A stretch of 64,000 nucleotides of DNA from NCBI RefSeq assembly GCF_900156415.1, contig NZ_FTNM01000003.1, positions 186,001-250,000 on the forward strand, in the 5' to 3' direction. Source of the stretch: Pontibacter lucknowensis. GTDB lineage: Bacteria; Bacteroidota; Bacteroidia; Cytophagales; Hymenobacteraceae. Both the position numbers and the translations under genes were made by a program. How positions within the stretch are numbered: position 1 is the stretch's first letter; every line of letters starts with the position of its first letter. Below are positions 44,756 through 54,052 of the stretch, piece after piece. The notes beneath the pieces were generated by a model. The model saw nothing but the letters and a program-made list of their open reading frames with translations. It did no database searches and was not told the DNA's origin.

Positions 44756-46519
44756 ATGCTGAATTTCCTCAGATATGTGCTGGCTACCATTCTTGGCCTG
44801 TTCATATTCTTCTTCCTGGGCTTGCTGATCATGGTAGGCATCATTGCGGCATCAGCTTCCAAAGGCGATGTCACCGTAACCGAAAACTCGGTTCTGGAGC
44901 TCAAGCTTGATAAGTCTATTGTAGAGCGTGAGCAGGAGAATCCCTTTGGCGATTTCTCTATCGGCTTCTTTTCGATGAACAGCAATGATGGTCTTGATCA
45001 GATCAAAGCCTCTATTCGTCGCGCCAAAACAGATGATAACGTAAAAGGCATCTTCCTGAATATGCGCTTTGTGGATGCCGGTATGGGCAAACTGGAAGAG
45101 ATACGCAACGAACTGATTGACTTCAAAGAGTCTGGAAAGTTCATCGTGTCCTATGGCGACATGACCAACGAGAAGGCTTATTACCTGTCTTCTGTAGCTG
45201 ATAAAATTTACCTGAACCCGATGGGTACACTGGAGTTCAACGGCATCAGCTCTGAGGTGTTCTTCTTCAAAGGTACACTGGAGAAGCTGGACATTGAGCC
45301 GACTATCTTCAAAGTAGGTGAGTTCAAGAGTGCGGTAGAGCCTTTCTTCCTGGACAAGATGAGCGATGCTAACCGTGAGCAGATGACCTCGTTCCTGAAC
45401 TCAATCAATGACTACCAATTGCGCAAAATTGCGGAGGCACGTGGCAAAACTTACGAGGAACTGAAAAAAGTGTCTGATGAAGTACTCGTTCGTGAAGCTG
45501 AAGATGCCAAAACCCATGGTCTGGCAACCGATATTGGTTACTATGACGAGGCCATCGACTACATGAAAGAGCAGATGGGTGTGGATAAAGACAAGAAACT
45601 GCAGCTGGTGAGTCTTGGTAAGTACAAGAAAGTGAAAGACACTGAGAAGAGCGGTTCTGCTAAAAACCGTATCGCTGTGATCTACGCCGAAGGCGACATT
45701 GTGGACGGTGAAGGCGGCGATGATGAAATTGGCAGCATGCGCTACGCTGAGGCTCTTCGTAATGCCCGCATGGACAAGAACGTGAAGGCTGTTGTACTGC
45801 GCATCAACTCACCGGGCGGTAGCGCACTGGCCTCTGACGTCATGTGGCGCGAGATTCAGGAGACCCGCAAGGTGAAGCCTGTCATCGCTTCTATGTCAGA
45901 CATGGCTGCCTCTGGCGGTTACTACATGGCTATGGGCTGCGATACGATCGTGGCGCACCCGAACACTATCACAGGTAGCATCGGTGTGTTTGGCATCGTG
46001 CCGAATTTCGAGAACTTCTTCAAGAACAAGCTAGGCATCACAGTGGATCGTGTAAGCACAGGCAAACACTCTGACTTGCCGACTGTAACCCGCGCCATGA
46101 CACCGTTTGAGAAAGAGATCGTGCAGCGTGAGATCAACAAAATCTATGAAGTGTTCACACAGAAAGCAGCCGACGGCCGCGGCATGTCGCAGGACCAGCT
46201 GAAGGAATTTGCTTCAGGCCGCGTGTGGTCAGGTATAGAAGCCAAAGAACGCAACCTGGTGGACGTGCATGGTGGTCTGGAAAAAGCCATCGAGATTGCC
46301 GCTGCCCGTGTAGGTATAGAAGATGACTATCGCATCAAAGAACTGCCGCGCCGTAAGACTTTCTTTGAAGAGATGTTCGGAGAAGCTGGTTCGCAGGTAA
46401 AAGAGCGTGCCGTAAAGGCCGAACTTGGTCAACTATACCCTGTGTACAAGATGTACAAGAAGGTAGAGAACATGCAGGGTATCCAGACCCGCATGCCATA
46501 TGAACTGACAATCCAATAA
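44756..46519 (+). CDS. sppA: Signal peptide peptidase SppA, 67K type
   Basis: A 587-residue membrane-anchored serine protease with two tandem peptidase S49 domains. One N-terminal helix (about 10-33) anchors it. The Lys-Ser dyad is intact: K191 (VGEFKSAVEPF) in the first domain and S386 (SDMAASGGYYMAMG) in the second. It degrades cleaved signal peptides in the inner membrane. Two AGGTATAG octamers occur, both in the 3' end. A terminator follows. Confidence 0.95.
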   Translation: MLNFLRYVLATILGLFIFFFLGLLIMVGIIAASASKGDVTVTENSVLELKLDKSIVEREQENPFGDFSIGFFSMNSNDGLDQIKASIRRAKTDDNVKGIFLNMRFVDAGMGKLEEIRNELIDFKESGKFIVSYGDMTNEKAYYLSSVADKIYLNPMGTLEFNGISSEVFFFKGTLEKLDIEPTIFKVGEFKSAVEPFFLDKMSDANREQMTSFLNSINDYQLRKIAEARGKTYEELKKVSDEVLVREAEDAKTHGLATDIGYYDEAIDYMKEQMGVDKDKKLQLVSLGKYKKVKDTEKSGSAKNRIAVIYAEGDIVDGEGGDDEIGSMRYAEALRNARMDKNVKAVVLRINSPGGSALASDVMWREIQETRKVKPVIASMSDMAASGGYYMAMGCDTIVAHPNTITGSIGVFGIVPNFENFFKNKLGITVDRVSTGKHSDLPTVTRAMTPFEKEIVQREINKIYEVFTQKAADGRGMSQDQLKEFASGRVWSGIEAKERNLVDVHGGLEKAIEIAAARVGIEDDYRIKELPRRKTFFEEMFGEAGSQVKERAVKAELGQLYPVYKMYKKVENMQGIQTRMPYELTIQ

Positions 46520-46561
46520 CAGCGATGGCAGGCTACTACCTGCTGTTGATAAAATACCCGG

Positions 46562-46589
46562 AAGCCCGCTGGTGTAAACCAGTGGGCTT
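46562..46589 (+). terminator. Terminator after sppA
   Basis: Twelve-pair stem (46562-46573 with 46578-46589, one G-T pair), loop GTAA, followed by TTTTGTTT. Confidence 0.85.
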
Positions 46590-46728
46590 TTTGTTTCAGG
46601 TCCAAGCCATTTTTTGCAAATTGCGGATGAGAACAAGGTAATAGCTTAAGGAAGCACATGACATAAGTCATTTATTCTATCAGATTAAATGAGCTATTTC
46701 GCAGACCAAAAACAAAGAACATAAAACG

Positions 46729-47553
46729 ATGAACGATATGATGCAGCAATTACGAGAGTCCGCCTCTTACATACAGGACCAGACAGGCAACTTTCAACCG
46801 GAGTTTGGCATTATCCTGGGCACGGGCTTGGGCGCTTTGATCAAAGAGATTGAAATAGAGTATAGCCTCAACTACGCTGACATTCCGCACTTCCCGGTTT
46901 CAACGGTGGAGAGTCACTCAGGCCGACTGGCTTTCGGTAAGCTGGCCGGTCGTCGTGTGATTGTGATGCAGGGACGCTTCCATTACTACGAAGGCTATAC
47001 CATGAACCAGGTGGTGCACCCGGTGCGTGTCATGAAACTGCTGGGCGTGCAGAAGCTTTTTATTTCCAATGCCAGTGGCGGTCTGAACCCTGCCTTCAAC
47101 ACCTCCGACCTGATGGTGATCACAGATCATATCAACCTGCAGCCATCTAACCCGCTGATCGGTCCGAACCTGGACGAACTGGGACCTCGCTTCCCGGACA
47201 TGAGCGAAGTGTATGATGAGAAAATGGTACGCCAGGCCATGGTCATCGCTGAGGATGCCGGCTTCACGTTGCAGGAAGGCGTATACGCCAGTGTGCCAGG
47301 ACCAATGCTGGAAACACTAGCTGAGTATAGCTACATCGCCCGCATCGGGGCTGATGCCGTAGGTATGTCCACCGTGCCGGAGGCCATTGCTGCCCGCCAC
47401 ATGGGCATGAAGATCTTCGGTATTTCGGTAATCACTGACATGGGTACACCGGATCGCATCAAGAAAGTGATCCTGGCGGATATTCTGGAAGCCGCCGCGA
47501 TAGCTGAGCCACGCATGACCATGCTGATCAAAGAGCTGGTGCGTCAGCAGTAA
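46729..47553 (+). CDS. punA: Purine nucleoside phosphorylase, trimeric (PNP I) family
   Basis: 274 residues; cleaves purine nucleosides with phosphate for salvage. Phosphate and sugar sites are seen in IILGTGLGALI, TVESHSGRLAFG and MQGRFHYYEGY; the base site in YASVPGPMLETLAEY and VGMSTVPEAIAARHMGM. At the position where trimeric enzymes usually carry Asn (VTN), this protein has Asp237 (VITDMG), which may widen specificity to 6-aminopurines. Terminator shared with the convergent CPBP gene. Confidence 0.93.
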   Translation: MNDMMQQLRESASYIQDQTGNFQPEFGIILGTGLGALIKEIEIEYSLNYADIPHFPVSTVESHSGRLAFGKLAGRRVIVMQGRFHYYEGYTMNQVVHPVRVMKLLGVQKLFISNASGGLNPAFNTSDLMVITDHINLQPSNPLIGPNLDELGPRFPDMSEVYDEKMVRQAMVIAEDAGFTLQEGVYASVPGPMLETLAEYSYIARIGADAVGMSTVPEAIAARHMGMKIFGISVITDMGTPDRIKKVILADILEAAAIAEPRMTMLIKELVRQQ

Positions 47554-47585
47554 TAGCCGAGCACAGGTGCGACAGCACTTAAAAG

Positions 47586-47623
47586 AACAAGCAGGGGCGG
47601 TCAGATGGCTGCCCCTGCTTGTT
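47586..47623. terminator. Bidirectional terminator between punA and CPBP operon
   Basis: A 13-bp stem (47586-47598 with 47611-47623) between convergent genes; TTT follows on the plus strand. Confidence 0.85.
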
Positions 47624-47632
47624 TACAGTATT

Positions 47633-48400
47633 TTACATGGTCAGGTAGGCAATAGCGAGCAGCACTGCATTAAACAAGCCGTGCGATACGATTGCCCAGG
47701 TCAGGCTGAAGCGGAGACGGATGTAACCCCAGAAAAGGGCACCAATAAACTGCGGCACCACGAGTAAAGGTATAAGGGCGATGGGCAGGTGCAGGTTTTC
47801 ATAGTTGGCCAGGTGCACCATGCCAAATACGATCGTGAAGGTATAAAACACCGTTGGGAAACGCTTTTCCCAGAGCCGCCTCAAATACCAGGCACGCATA
47901 TCCGATAGTACCACCCATATGGCCAGCATCAGGGCCACAAGCCAGATCAGGGCGCTCAGGAGTGTGCTGATCTGCAGCATCTCGAGCAGGGTAGGGAGTA
48001 TAAAAAAAATGATGGTCAGGAAAGCTACAAATAGCCGCATGCGGGTGTAGCGCAAGGGGGCACGAAAGAAGAATTCCTCAATGGCAGGACTGATCACGGC
48101 TACAGCCAATAGCACCAGCAGGGGGTTGTTTTCCTCCAGGAAACGGCCCATGCGATGACTCGCGAATGGGTTGTAACCCATCAGCTTGATCAGGCCAAAT
48201 ATGATGGCTGCTATACCCAGGCTCAGGATGAACTTGAGTACGAACAGTTGCAGCAGCGGCCTCCATACTTCCTCAGGCTTTTGGTGCAGCGCCTCCAGCT
48301 GTTTAGGGGCTTTCAGAAAACGCCAGAAGGCCAGTGCAGTTTCTTTTGGACGAGGGCTTGGGTTCTCTCTAACCCGGTCAGGAGGTAAAGGTGCTTCCAT
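47633..48400 (-). CDS. CPBP-family intramembrane glutamic endopeptidase
   Basis: A 255-residue CAAX-like membrane protease. Motif 1 EEFFFRAPLRYTRMR provides the catalytic Glu pair and Arg; the following His residues are in FGMVHLANY and IVSHGLFNAVLLA. About six to eight helices. Proteases of this group process membrane or exported peptides. It is the third gene of an operon with DUF4249 and a TonB receptor, eight bases after DUF4249. Substrate unknown. Confidence 0.9.
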   Translation of the reverse strand: MEAPLPPDRVRENPSPRPKETALAFWRFLKAPKQLEALHQKPEEVWRPLLQLFVLKFILSLGIAAIIFGLIKLMGYNPFASHRMGRFLEENNPLLVLLAVAVISPAIEEFFFRAPLRYTRMRLFVAFLTIIFFILPTLLEMLQISTLLSALIWLVALMLAIWVVLSDMRAWYLRRLWEKRFPTVFYTFTIVFGMVHLANYENLHLPIALIPLLVVPQFIGALFWGYIRLRFSLTWAIVSHGLFNAVLLAIAYLTM

Positions 48401-48408
48401 CGTTTGTT

Positions 48409-49224
48409 TTACTTCTCAATTACGACCGTTTTGCGGTTATAGGAGAGGTTTGTGAAGATGCCGATGCCTCCCTTCACTGAAGACACAATGCGCGAAGGCT
48501 GGGCAAATGGGTTTCCGTTGGCCCTGCGTGCATCCGAAATAGAGCTCAGGAAGTCGTAGTACTGCTTCTCGATGTGAAACAGCGACACGATCAATGTATC
48601 GCCCTCTTCGTAATCATAGCCTGACCCATAGGATACGCGCTGGCCATTGGTAAGCTGGTCACTGGATACGAAATCCCGCTGAGAGGAGTTGGACAGGCTG
48701 TCGCGGTGCACCATGTAGCGGTAATAGTTCGCGGCATCCGGGTCGTCCTGGTAAGAAGTGAGCAGATAGGCCTTGTTGCTTTCATTGAACTTCCACTCCA
48801 CAGCCTCAATCGGAACCTGACCCATGACGGTGGTAGTGCCGGTCACGTGACGACCTTTCTTATCTTTGACCTCCAGCGTAAGCACATCACCGGGTTGCAG
48901 GTTGAGCTTCTCATTTTTGCGATGAGTATAGTACTTGCCCGTCGCCTTGTTTTGAATGGGGCTGAAAGGCAATTTGATCGTTCTGCCCTGGTGGGTGATG
49001 AACACTTCCGCATCGGGCACAAGCGGCAACTCGGGTTCGTTGAAGTAACTCACACTCTCCAGCACAACGGCCCGAAGGGACTTGCCGGGTTCCAGGTAGC
49101 ATTCAACTACTAATTGTGATTCGTAAGGGGGCAACTTAATCTCCACTTCCTGCTCCATGTCACAGGATAGCAGCAAAAAGAGTAGGGGCAGCAACAAGGT
49201 ATAGATCGCTCGTCTGGTCTTCAT
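48409..49224 (-). CDS. DUF4249 lipoprotein
   Basis: 271 residues with a lipoprotein signal (LLLSC lipobox, Cys near residue 21) and the DUF4249 pattern, for example QLVVECYLEPGK, VSYFNEPELPLVPDAEVFI and NLSYNRKTVVIE at the end. These lipoproteins regularly pair with TonB receptors and probably act as surface substrate-binding partners. The first base of its ATG is the last base of the receptor stop codon (TGATG), so translation is coupled. Confidence 0.9.
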   Translation of the reverse strand: MKTRRAIYTLLLPLLFLLLSCDMEQEVEIKLPPYESQLVVECYLEPGKSLRAVVLESVSYFNEPELPLVPDAEVFITHQGRTIKLPFSPIQNKATGKYYTHRKNEKLNLQPGDVLTLEVKDKKGRHVTGTTTVMGQVPIEAVEWKFNESNKAYLLTSYQDDPDAANYYRYMVHRDSLSNSSQRDFVSSDQLTNGQRVSYGSGYDYEEGDTLIVSLFHIEKQYYDFLSSISDARRANGNPFAQPSRIVSSVKGGIGIFTNLSYNRKTVVIEK

Positions 49225-51539
49225 CAGAACTTGAAATTATAGGTAACAGAAGGTATAACCGGGAAGAGCGACACCTGCTTGGCCCGAAAACCGAGCGTTT
49301 CGTTGTCGTCTTCGTCCTTCACCTGCTCAAAATACACAAAGTATGGATTGCGACGGTTATAGGCGTTGTAGGCATTGAAGGTCAGGTCGGCCTCGCCACG
49401 TTTGGGCTTCAGCTTGAGTACCAGGCCCAGGTCCAGTCGGTGGAATGCATCCAGTCGGAAGCTGTTGCGGTCGCTGTACACAGGCACCACCGTAGCACTT
49501 TTGCCCTGCACATCCTGAAAGGCGAAGCGGGCTACAGGCAGTGAATAGGCGTTGCCGGTGCCATACACAAAAGCGCCGGTGAGGCTGATGCGCTTGCTCA
49601 ACTCATGCAGCACCACCACACTCAGATCATGGCGGCGGTCGTAGCGGGTCGGGAAGCGGCGTCCCTCGTTGATGTCGTCGAACTGGCGGTAACTCCACGA
49701 CAAGGTATAGCCTACCCAGCCGGTGGTGCGTCCTTTTATCTTTTCGAGGTATACCTCATTGCCGTAACTCTCGCCCTTGCCAAACAGAAACTCCGCCTCC
49801 AGGTTATCATTCACAAACAGATTGGCCCCGTCGCGGAAGTCGATCTGGCGGTGCATCCACTTATAGTACAGTTCGTTGGTAACCATGTAACGGCCACCGC
49901 CGAAGAGGTGGCTTATACCTGCGGCCACTTGTTGGGAGCGCTGCGGCTTTACGTAGTCATTGCTTGGATACCAGATGTCGGTTGGTAGCGATGCGCCGGA
50001 GTTGGCTACCAGGTGGATGTACTGCATCATGCTGGCATAGCTGGCCTTCAGAGAGGTGTTCTCGCTGAGGCTATACCTGGCAGAGGCACGTGGCTCAAAG
50101 GCACCATAAGTCTTGCCTCCACTGCTGAAGGCCGACACACGCAGGCCATAATTAAGTGAAAGCTGCGCATTTACCTGAAAGTCATCCGCCACATAAGCAG
50201 CGGCTTCCGTGGCTTCGTAATCATTGCCTGCACCAAAGCTGATGCGGTCATCGTCTGAGTCGAAGTTGAGGCGGCCGATCGTGAAGTTGTGCCGGGTGGC
50301 CATGGCACCGAATTGCAAGGTATGGCCTTTATCCAGGATCAGGCTGAAGTCGGTTTTGAGGGCAATATCACGGATATCAGAAGTCAGGTTAAAACTGAAT
50401 ACATCGATCTTATTGCTGACATTGTACTGGTAGCTGCTGCCCGAAAGCGTCGTGTTTACCTGGAAGCGCGGGTTGAACTTGTGCTGCCAGCGCAAAGCCC
50501 CTACCTTATTCCCCCAGTCGAAACCAAACTGAAAATCCGCGTCGTTAAACCCGAAGAAGTCGCGCCCAAAATAGCCGCTCAGAAACAGTTCGTCTTTCTC
50601 GCCCAGCTTGTAGTTAGCCTTGCCGTTGAGGTCGTAGAAGTAGTAGTCAGGTATAGGATTGAAGTCTTCTTTGCCTTCCTGTATCCGGTTGATCTGGCGG
50701 GTGAAGACATCAAAATAGGTACGGCGTCCGGAGAGAACAAACGAGGATTTATCTTTCACAATAGGGCCATCCACGGTCAGGCGTGAAGCAATCAGGCCGA
50801 TGCCACCGGTTACGCCGATGCGCTCCTTATTTCCTTCACGCATTTTCACATCCACCACCGACGACAGTCTGCCACCAAACTGCGCCGGGAAGCCCCCTTT
50901 GTACAGCTCCACACTTTCAACCGCATCTGGGTTGAACACGGAGAAGAAACCAAACAAGTGGGAGGCGTTGTAGACGACGGCGTCATCGAGCAATACTAGG
51001 TTCTGGTCAGGACCGCCGCCGCGCACATACAGGCCTGAAGCTCCTTCGCCACCTGATTGCACACCAGGCTTCAGTTGCAGCGCCTTGATCAGGTCAACCT
51101 CGCCGAAGATGGCCGGCAGGAGCTTTGCCTCCCTTGTCGTCAGCGTCTCGACACTCATCTGGTTGGCATTGAGTTTCTGCTGGAGCGAATTGGCTTCGAT
51201 CACGACCTCGCGCAACTGGCTGTTGGCTGGCAATAAAGCAAAATTGATGGTTAGGTCCCGGTCAGTGACCTCAATGGTGCGGGTAGCAGTTTCGTAGCCG
51301 ATGTAAGTGGCCTGCAAGGTATGGCTGCCTTCGGGCAGTTGCAGGGTATAGAAACCACGGGCATCCGTTGCAGCACCGATACGAAGCTCGGGAACCGATA
51401 CGGTAGCCCCTATCAGGGCATCTTCGCCGCCGGTGCCCCGAACGTAGCCACTAATGGTGTAGGTGCTCTGCGCAAACACATCAGGGGCAAGGAAACTGAG
51501 TAGACAAATAATGTATACAGCAAAAGCTGGTAAGCGCAT
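49224..51539 (-). CDS. TonB-dependent receptor with carboxypeptidase-like domain
   Basis: A 771-residue outer-membrane importer. Signal peptide (cleavage near VFAQ), then a carboxypeptidase-like regulatory domain at about 26-105 (TISGYVRGTGGEDALIGATV), then the plug with DLIKALQLKPGVQSGGEGAS, GLYVRGGGPDQNLVLLDDA, and GGFPAQFGGRLSSVVDVKM. The barrel runs to SVTYNFKF. Cargo unknown. It heads an operon with DUF4249 and the CPBP protease and has its own promoter box. Confidence 0.93.
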   Translation of the reverse strand: MRLPAFAVYIICLLSFLAPDVFAQSTYTISGYVRGTGGEDALIGATVSVPELRIGAATDARGFYTLQLPEGSHTLQATYIGYETATRTIEVTDRDLTINFALLPANSQLREVVIEANSLQQKLNANQMSVETLTTREAKLLPAIFGEVDLIKALQLKPGVQSGGEGASGLYVRGGGPDQNLVLLDDAVVYNASHLFGFFSVFNPDAVESVELYKGGFPAQFGGRLSSVVDVKMREGNKERIGVTGGIGLIASRLTVDGPIVKDKSSFVLSGRRTYFDVFTRQINRIQEGKEDFNPIPDYYFYDLNGKANYKLGEKDELFLSGYFGRDFFGFNDADFQFGFDWGNKVGALRWQHKFNPRFQVNTTLSGSSYQYNVSNKIDVFSFNLTSDIRDIALKTDFSLILDKGHTLQFGAMATRHNFTIGRLNFDSDDDRISFGAGNDYEATEAAAYVADDFQVNAQLSLNYGLRVSAFSSGGKTYGAFEPRASARYSLSENTSLKASYASMMQYIHLVANSGASLPTDIWYPSNDYVKPQRSQQVAAGISHLFGGGRYMVTNELYYKWMHRQIDFRDGANLFVNDNLEAEFLFGKGESYGNEVYLEKIKGRTTGWVGYTLSWSYRQFDDINEGRRFPTRYDRRHDLSVVVLHELSKRISLTGAFVYGTGNAYSLPVARFAFQDVQGKSATVVPVYSDRNSFRLDAFHRLDLGLVLKLKPKRGEADLTFNAYNAYNRRNPYFVYFEQVKDEDDNETLGFRAKQVSLFPVIPSVTYNFKF

Positions 51540-51578
51540 CTAACTAAAATTAAAACCGGGAGCTTTGAGAATCAGGCA

Positions 51579-51586
51579 CAAAGGTA
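51579..51586 (-). promoter_or_regulatory. Promoter -7 box for the TonB receptor operon
   Basis: TACCTTTG on the minus strand (TAnnTTTG), 39 bases ahead of the ATG. Confidence 0.5.
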
Positions 51587-51701
51587 CACACAAATAACCT
51601 GATCCGCCCCAGAAAAACGCCCCTTATCGGATCGTCATTAGGAGAATATTTTTTAATGAAACAGCGCGATTTCCAAAATGTTCCTTTCGGGGGAGGGATT
51701 C

Positions 51702-53573
51702 TTAAGGCATGGTATCATTTAGCCAGGAGGCACGCAGGCGAAGCTGTCGCTCTGATGGAGAGGCAACCGGCTCTAGCAGGTGCAGTACTTCCCGTTTGAC
51801 AGCGGTCACTTTTCCTGTGAGTTTTTTAGGTTTCACATTGCCCTTTGCGTCTTTGCGTCCTACGGTGATCTCTATTTTGCTGCCCGGCTTGGCCTGTTGC
51901 AGTTCTTCGCCTATGATGTCGCGGATGTTCATGGGCGTAATCTCTCTGCCGTTGAAAGCCAGCAGTTGGTCTCCTTCCCTGAATCCCATTTGCTGCCCGA
52001 ATTCATCCATATCATCCGCCTCAGCCACCGTGATCTTGTCGGCTTCGCGGTCATAGCCTGGCACAAAACCCCCGTAGGAATTGACCAGCTGCACTGAAAC
52101 AGGCTCGTATTTGACACCTACTTTGTTGAACAATTCTCCTAAAGGCAGCGGCTCACTGCCCTCCACATAGCGGGCGAAGAAGGTGCGCATCTCCGGGTAG
52201 GTGAGTTCGGCTATCTTGTCAAACAGCTCGTCGTCTTTGAAAGGGCGGCCTTTGCCGTAGGTTTTGGCCAGATCCTGCATCAGGTCTACCAGACCATACT
52301 TGCCATCTGACAGGTCGCGCAGCTGTATATCCAGCGCCATCCCGATCAAAGCTCCCTTCTGGTACACGTTGCCATACTGATTTTCGTACTCGTCCAGCAC
52401 TTTGGCACTCATCTCCGTGAAAGGCAGGGTATCGTTAAAAGCCATGGAGTTGAAAATGTACTCCCGGATCTTCTGCATGAACTCGTCTACCGAAATCAGG
52501 CCTTCATGCACCTGCACATGCGAAGCAAAATACTCCGTAACACCCTCATACAGCCAGAGGTGCTTCGACATGCGGGGGTTGATGAAGTCAAAGTCGTGGA
52601 TTTCTTCGGATTGAATGGATAGCGGTGTCACGATGTGAAAGAACTCGTGGGCGGCTACATCGCGCATGGTACTGTTGAAGCGCTCCTCCGGCATTTCTGG
52701 CAGGTAGTAAACGGAAGAGTTGGAGTGCTCCAATGCACCATAAGAACCTGACTTGCCCGGTCGCTCCGGCACATAGATCAGAAAGGCATACTTGTCGACT
52801 GGCAGGGTACCGCCAAGGTAGCTGCGCTGTGCTTCGAGTATGTCGCGGATGTTGTCGGCGATAGGCTTGGATGTCACCCGGCCGGTAGGGGAGTATACGG
52901 ATACGAGCACCTCAGTCCCACCCAAATTCAGTACCGTCGTGTCAGGTTGATTATACATCAGCGGCGAGTCGGCCAGCTCTACGTAATTGGGCACAGTATA
53001 GGTGTCGGCAGTAGCTGTGCTGGACGTAGCCTGCAGTGCCGTGGAACCATAAAAACCGGCAGGTTTTGTAACAGTGAGTTCATAAGGTACCTGCTTTAGT
53101 CCGTCGAAATAACCCACGAAGCCAAACGGGTTGAGCAGAAAGTTCTTGTCTTCTTCGATGTTGGTGCCGCCCGGCTCAAACACCACATCCTGCCTTCTTT
53201 CGGCATCAAATGTATCGTCAACCCAATAGGTGATTCTGTCCAGGTTCTGGGCCTGTGTGATGCGCCAGCGGTTGGTGTCAATTCGCTCCACAGGCAGCGG
53301 CTTGCCCTGCTTGTCCAGCGCCTGAAACTCCGACACGAACTTGCCGAAGTCTGATACGGAGTAGGTGCCGGGCACGATCTTGGGCATGTTATAAATGGCC
53401 TCGCCCTGCTTGATGGCCGGTGGGCGCAGGCTTACCTGTACCTTATCACTTTTAACCTGAGTGAGGTCGATGGTAACGGCATAGCGAGGTTCAGGTGTCG
53501 ACTGAGTGGCAACTGAGGAACAGCTGAAATGAAGGCTGAGCAGCAGGAGCAGGATTGTTTTGGTTAATTTCAT
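51702..53573 (-). CDS. M61-family metallopeptidase with PDZ domain
   Basis: A 623-residue exported peptidase. The N-terminus has a signal with a possible lipobox (LHFSCS near residue 18), followed by the M61 N-domain (MPKIVPGTYSVSDFGKF). The zinc motif HEFFH is at H309, E310, H313, with further active-site residues in WLYEGVTEYFASHV. A PDZ domain lies near 515-590 (MGFREGDQLLAFNGREI). Glycyl-aminopeptidase-like family. Third gene of an operon with DoxX and the SDYE-repeat protein. Confidence 0.92.
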   Translation of the reverse strand: MKLTKTILLLLLSLHFSCSSVATQSTPEPRYAVTIDLTQVKSDKVQVSLRPPAIKQGEAIYNMPKIVPGTYSVSDFGKFVSEFQALDKQGKPLPVERIDTNRWRITQAQNLDRITYWVDDTFDAERRQDVVFEPGGTNIEEDKNFLLNPFGFVGYFDGLKQVPYELTVTKPAGFYGSTALQATSSTATADTYTVPNYVELADSPLMYNQPDTTVLNLGGTEVLVSVYSPTGRVTSKPIADNIRDILEAQRSYLGGTLPVDKYAFLIYVPERPGKSGSYGALEHSNSSVYYLPEMPEERFNSTMRDVAAHEFFHIVTPLSIQSEEIHDFDFINPRMSKHLWLYEGVTEYFASHVQVHEGLISVDEFMQKIREYIFNSMAFNDTLPFTEMSAKVLDEYENQYGNVYQKGALIGMALDIQLRDLSDGKYGLVDLMQDLAKTYGKGRPFKDDELFDKIAELTYPEMRTFFARYVEGSEPLPLGELFNKVGVKYEPVSVQLVNSYGGFVPGYDREADKITVAEADDMDEFGQQMGFREGDQLLAFNGREITPMNIRDIIGEELQQAKPGSKIEITVGRKDAKGNVKPKKLTGKVTAVKREVLHLLEPVASPSERQLRLRASWLNDTMP

Positions 53574-53596
53574 GTTTGCGGACGCGAGTTAACAAC

Positions 53597-54049
53597 CTAG
53601 TTAACGGTCACGGGCTGCTTTTGGGTTTGTACTTGCCTTTTCTCTAAAAAAGAATCGACGGAAAGGGGACCGGCACCGTTGAACAGGTAAAAGAAACCTG
53701 CAAAAATAAGCTCAGCTGCCGGATAGTACTGCGGAAAGGACTGCCCGATGTGTACGATCAAAATGGCAGCCGTGAAATTGATGATCAGCAACAGGCCCGC
53801 AATCCGCACACCCCAACCAAGCAGGAGCATCAGGCCAATCAGAAATTGGGTATAGACCGAAAGATGAGCGGCCACCAGCGGGTAGGGCACCCCATGTGAC
53901 TGCAGAAAATCCCGGAACTCGAGCATACGCTCCCAACTAAACACGTTATCCTGTACGCCATAGATCAGAAAAACACCCATTGCAAAACGCAGGAACACCA
54001 CCCCATAGGCTTTGTGACGACGAAAAAAAGTGAAAGCGTTCCTTGTCAT
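53597..54049 (-). CDS. DoxX-family membrane protein
   Basis: A 150-residue, four-helix membrane protein (helices about 13-31, 57-80, 80-104, 108-129) with the DoxX pattern VFLRFAMGVFLIYGVQDNVF. Family members relate to quinol:oxygen or sulfur metabolism and redox stress, but for this type the role is open. It starts three bases after the SDYE-repeat gene and 23 bases before the M61 peptidase gene. Confidence 0.85.
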   Translation of the reverse strand: MTRNAFTFFRRHKAYGVVFLRFAMGVFLIYGVQDNVFSWERMLEFRDFLQSHGVPYPLVAAHLSVYTQFLIGLMLLLGWGVRIAGLLLIINFTAAILIVHIGQSFPQYYPAAELIFAGFFYLFNGAGPLSVDSFLEKRQVQTQKQPVTVN

Positions 54050-54052
54050 AGG

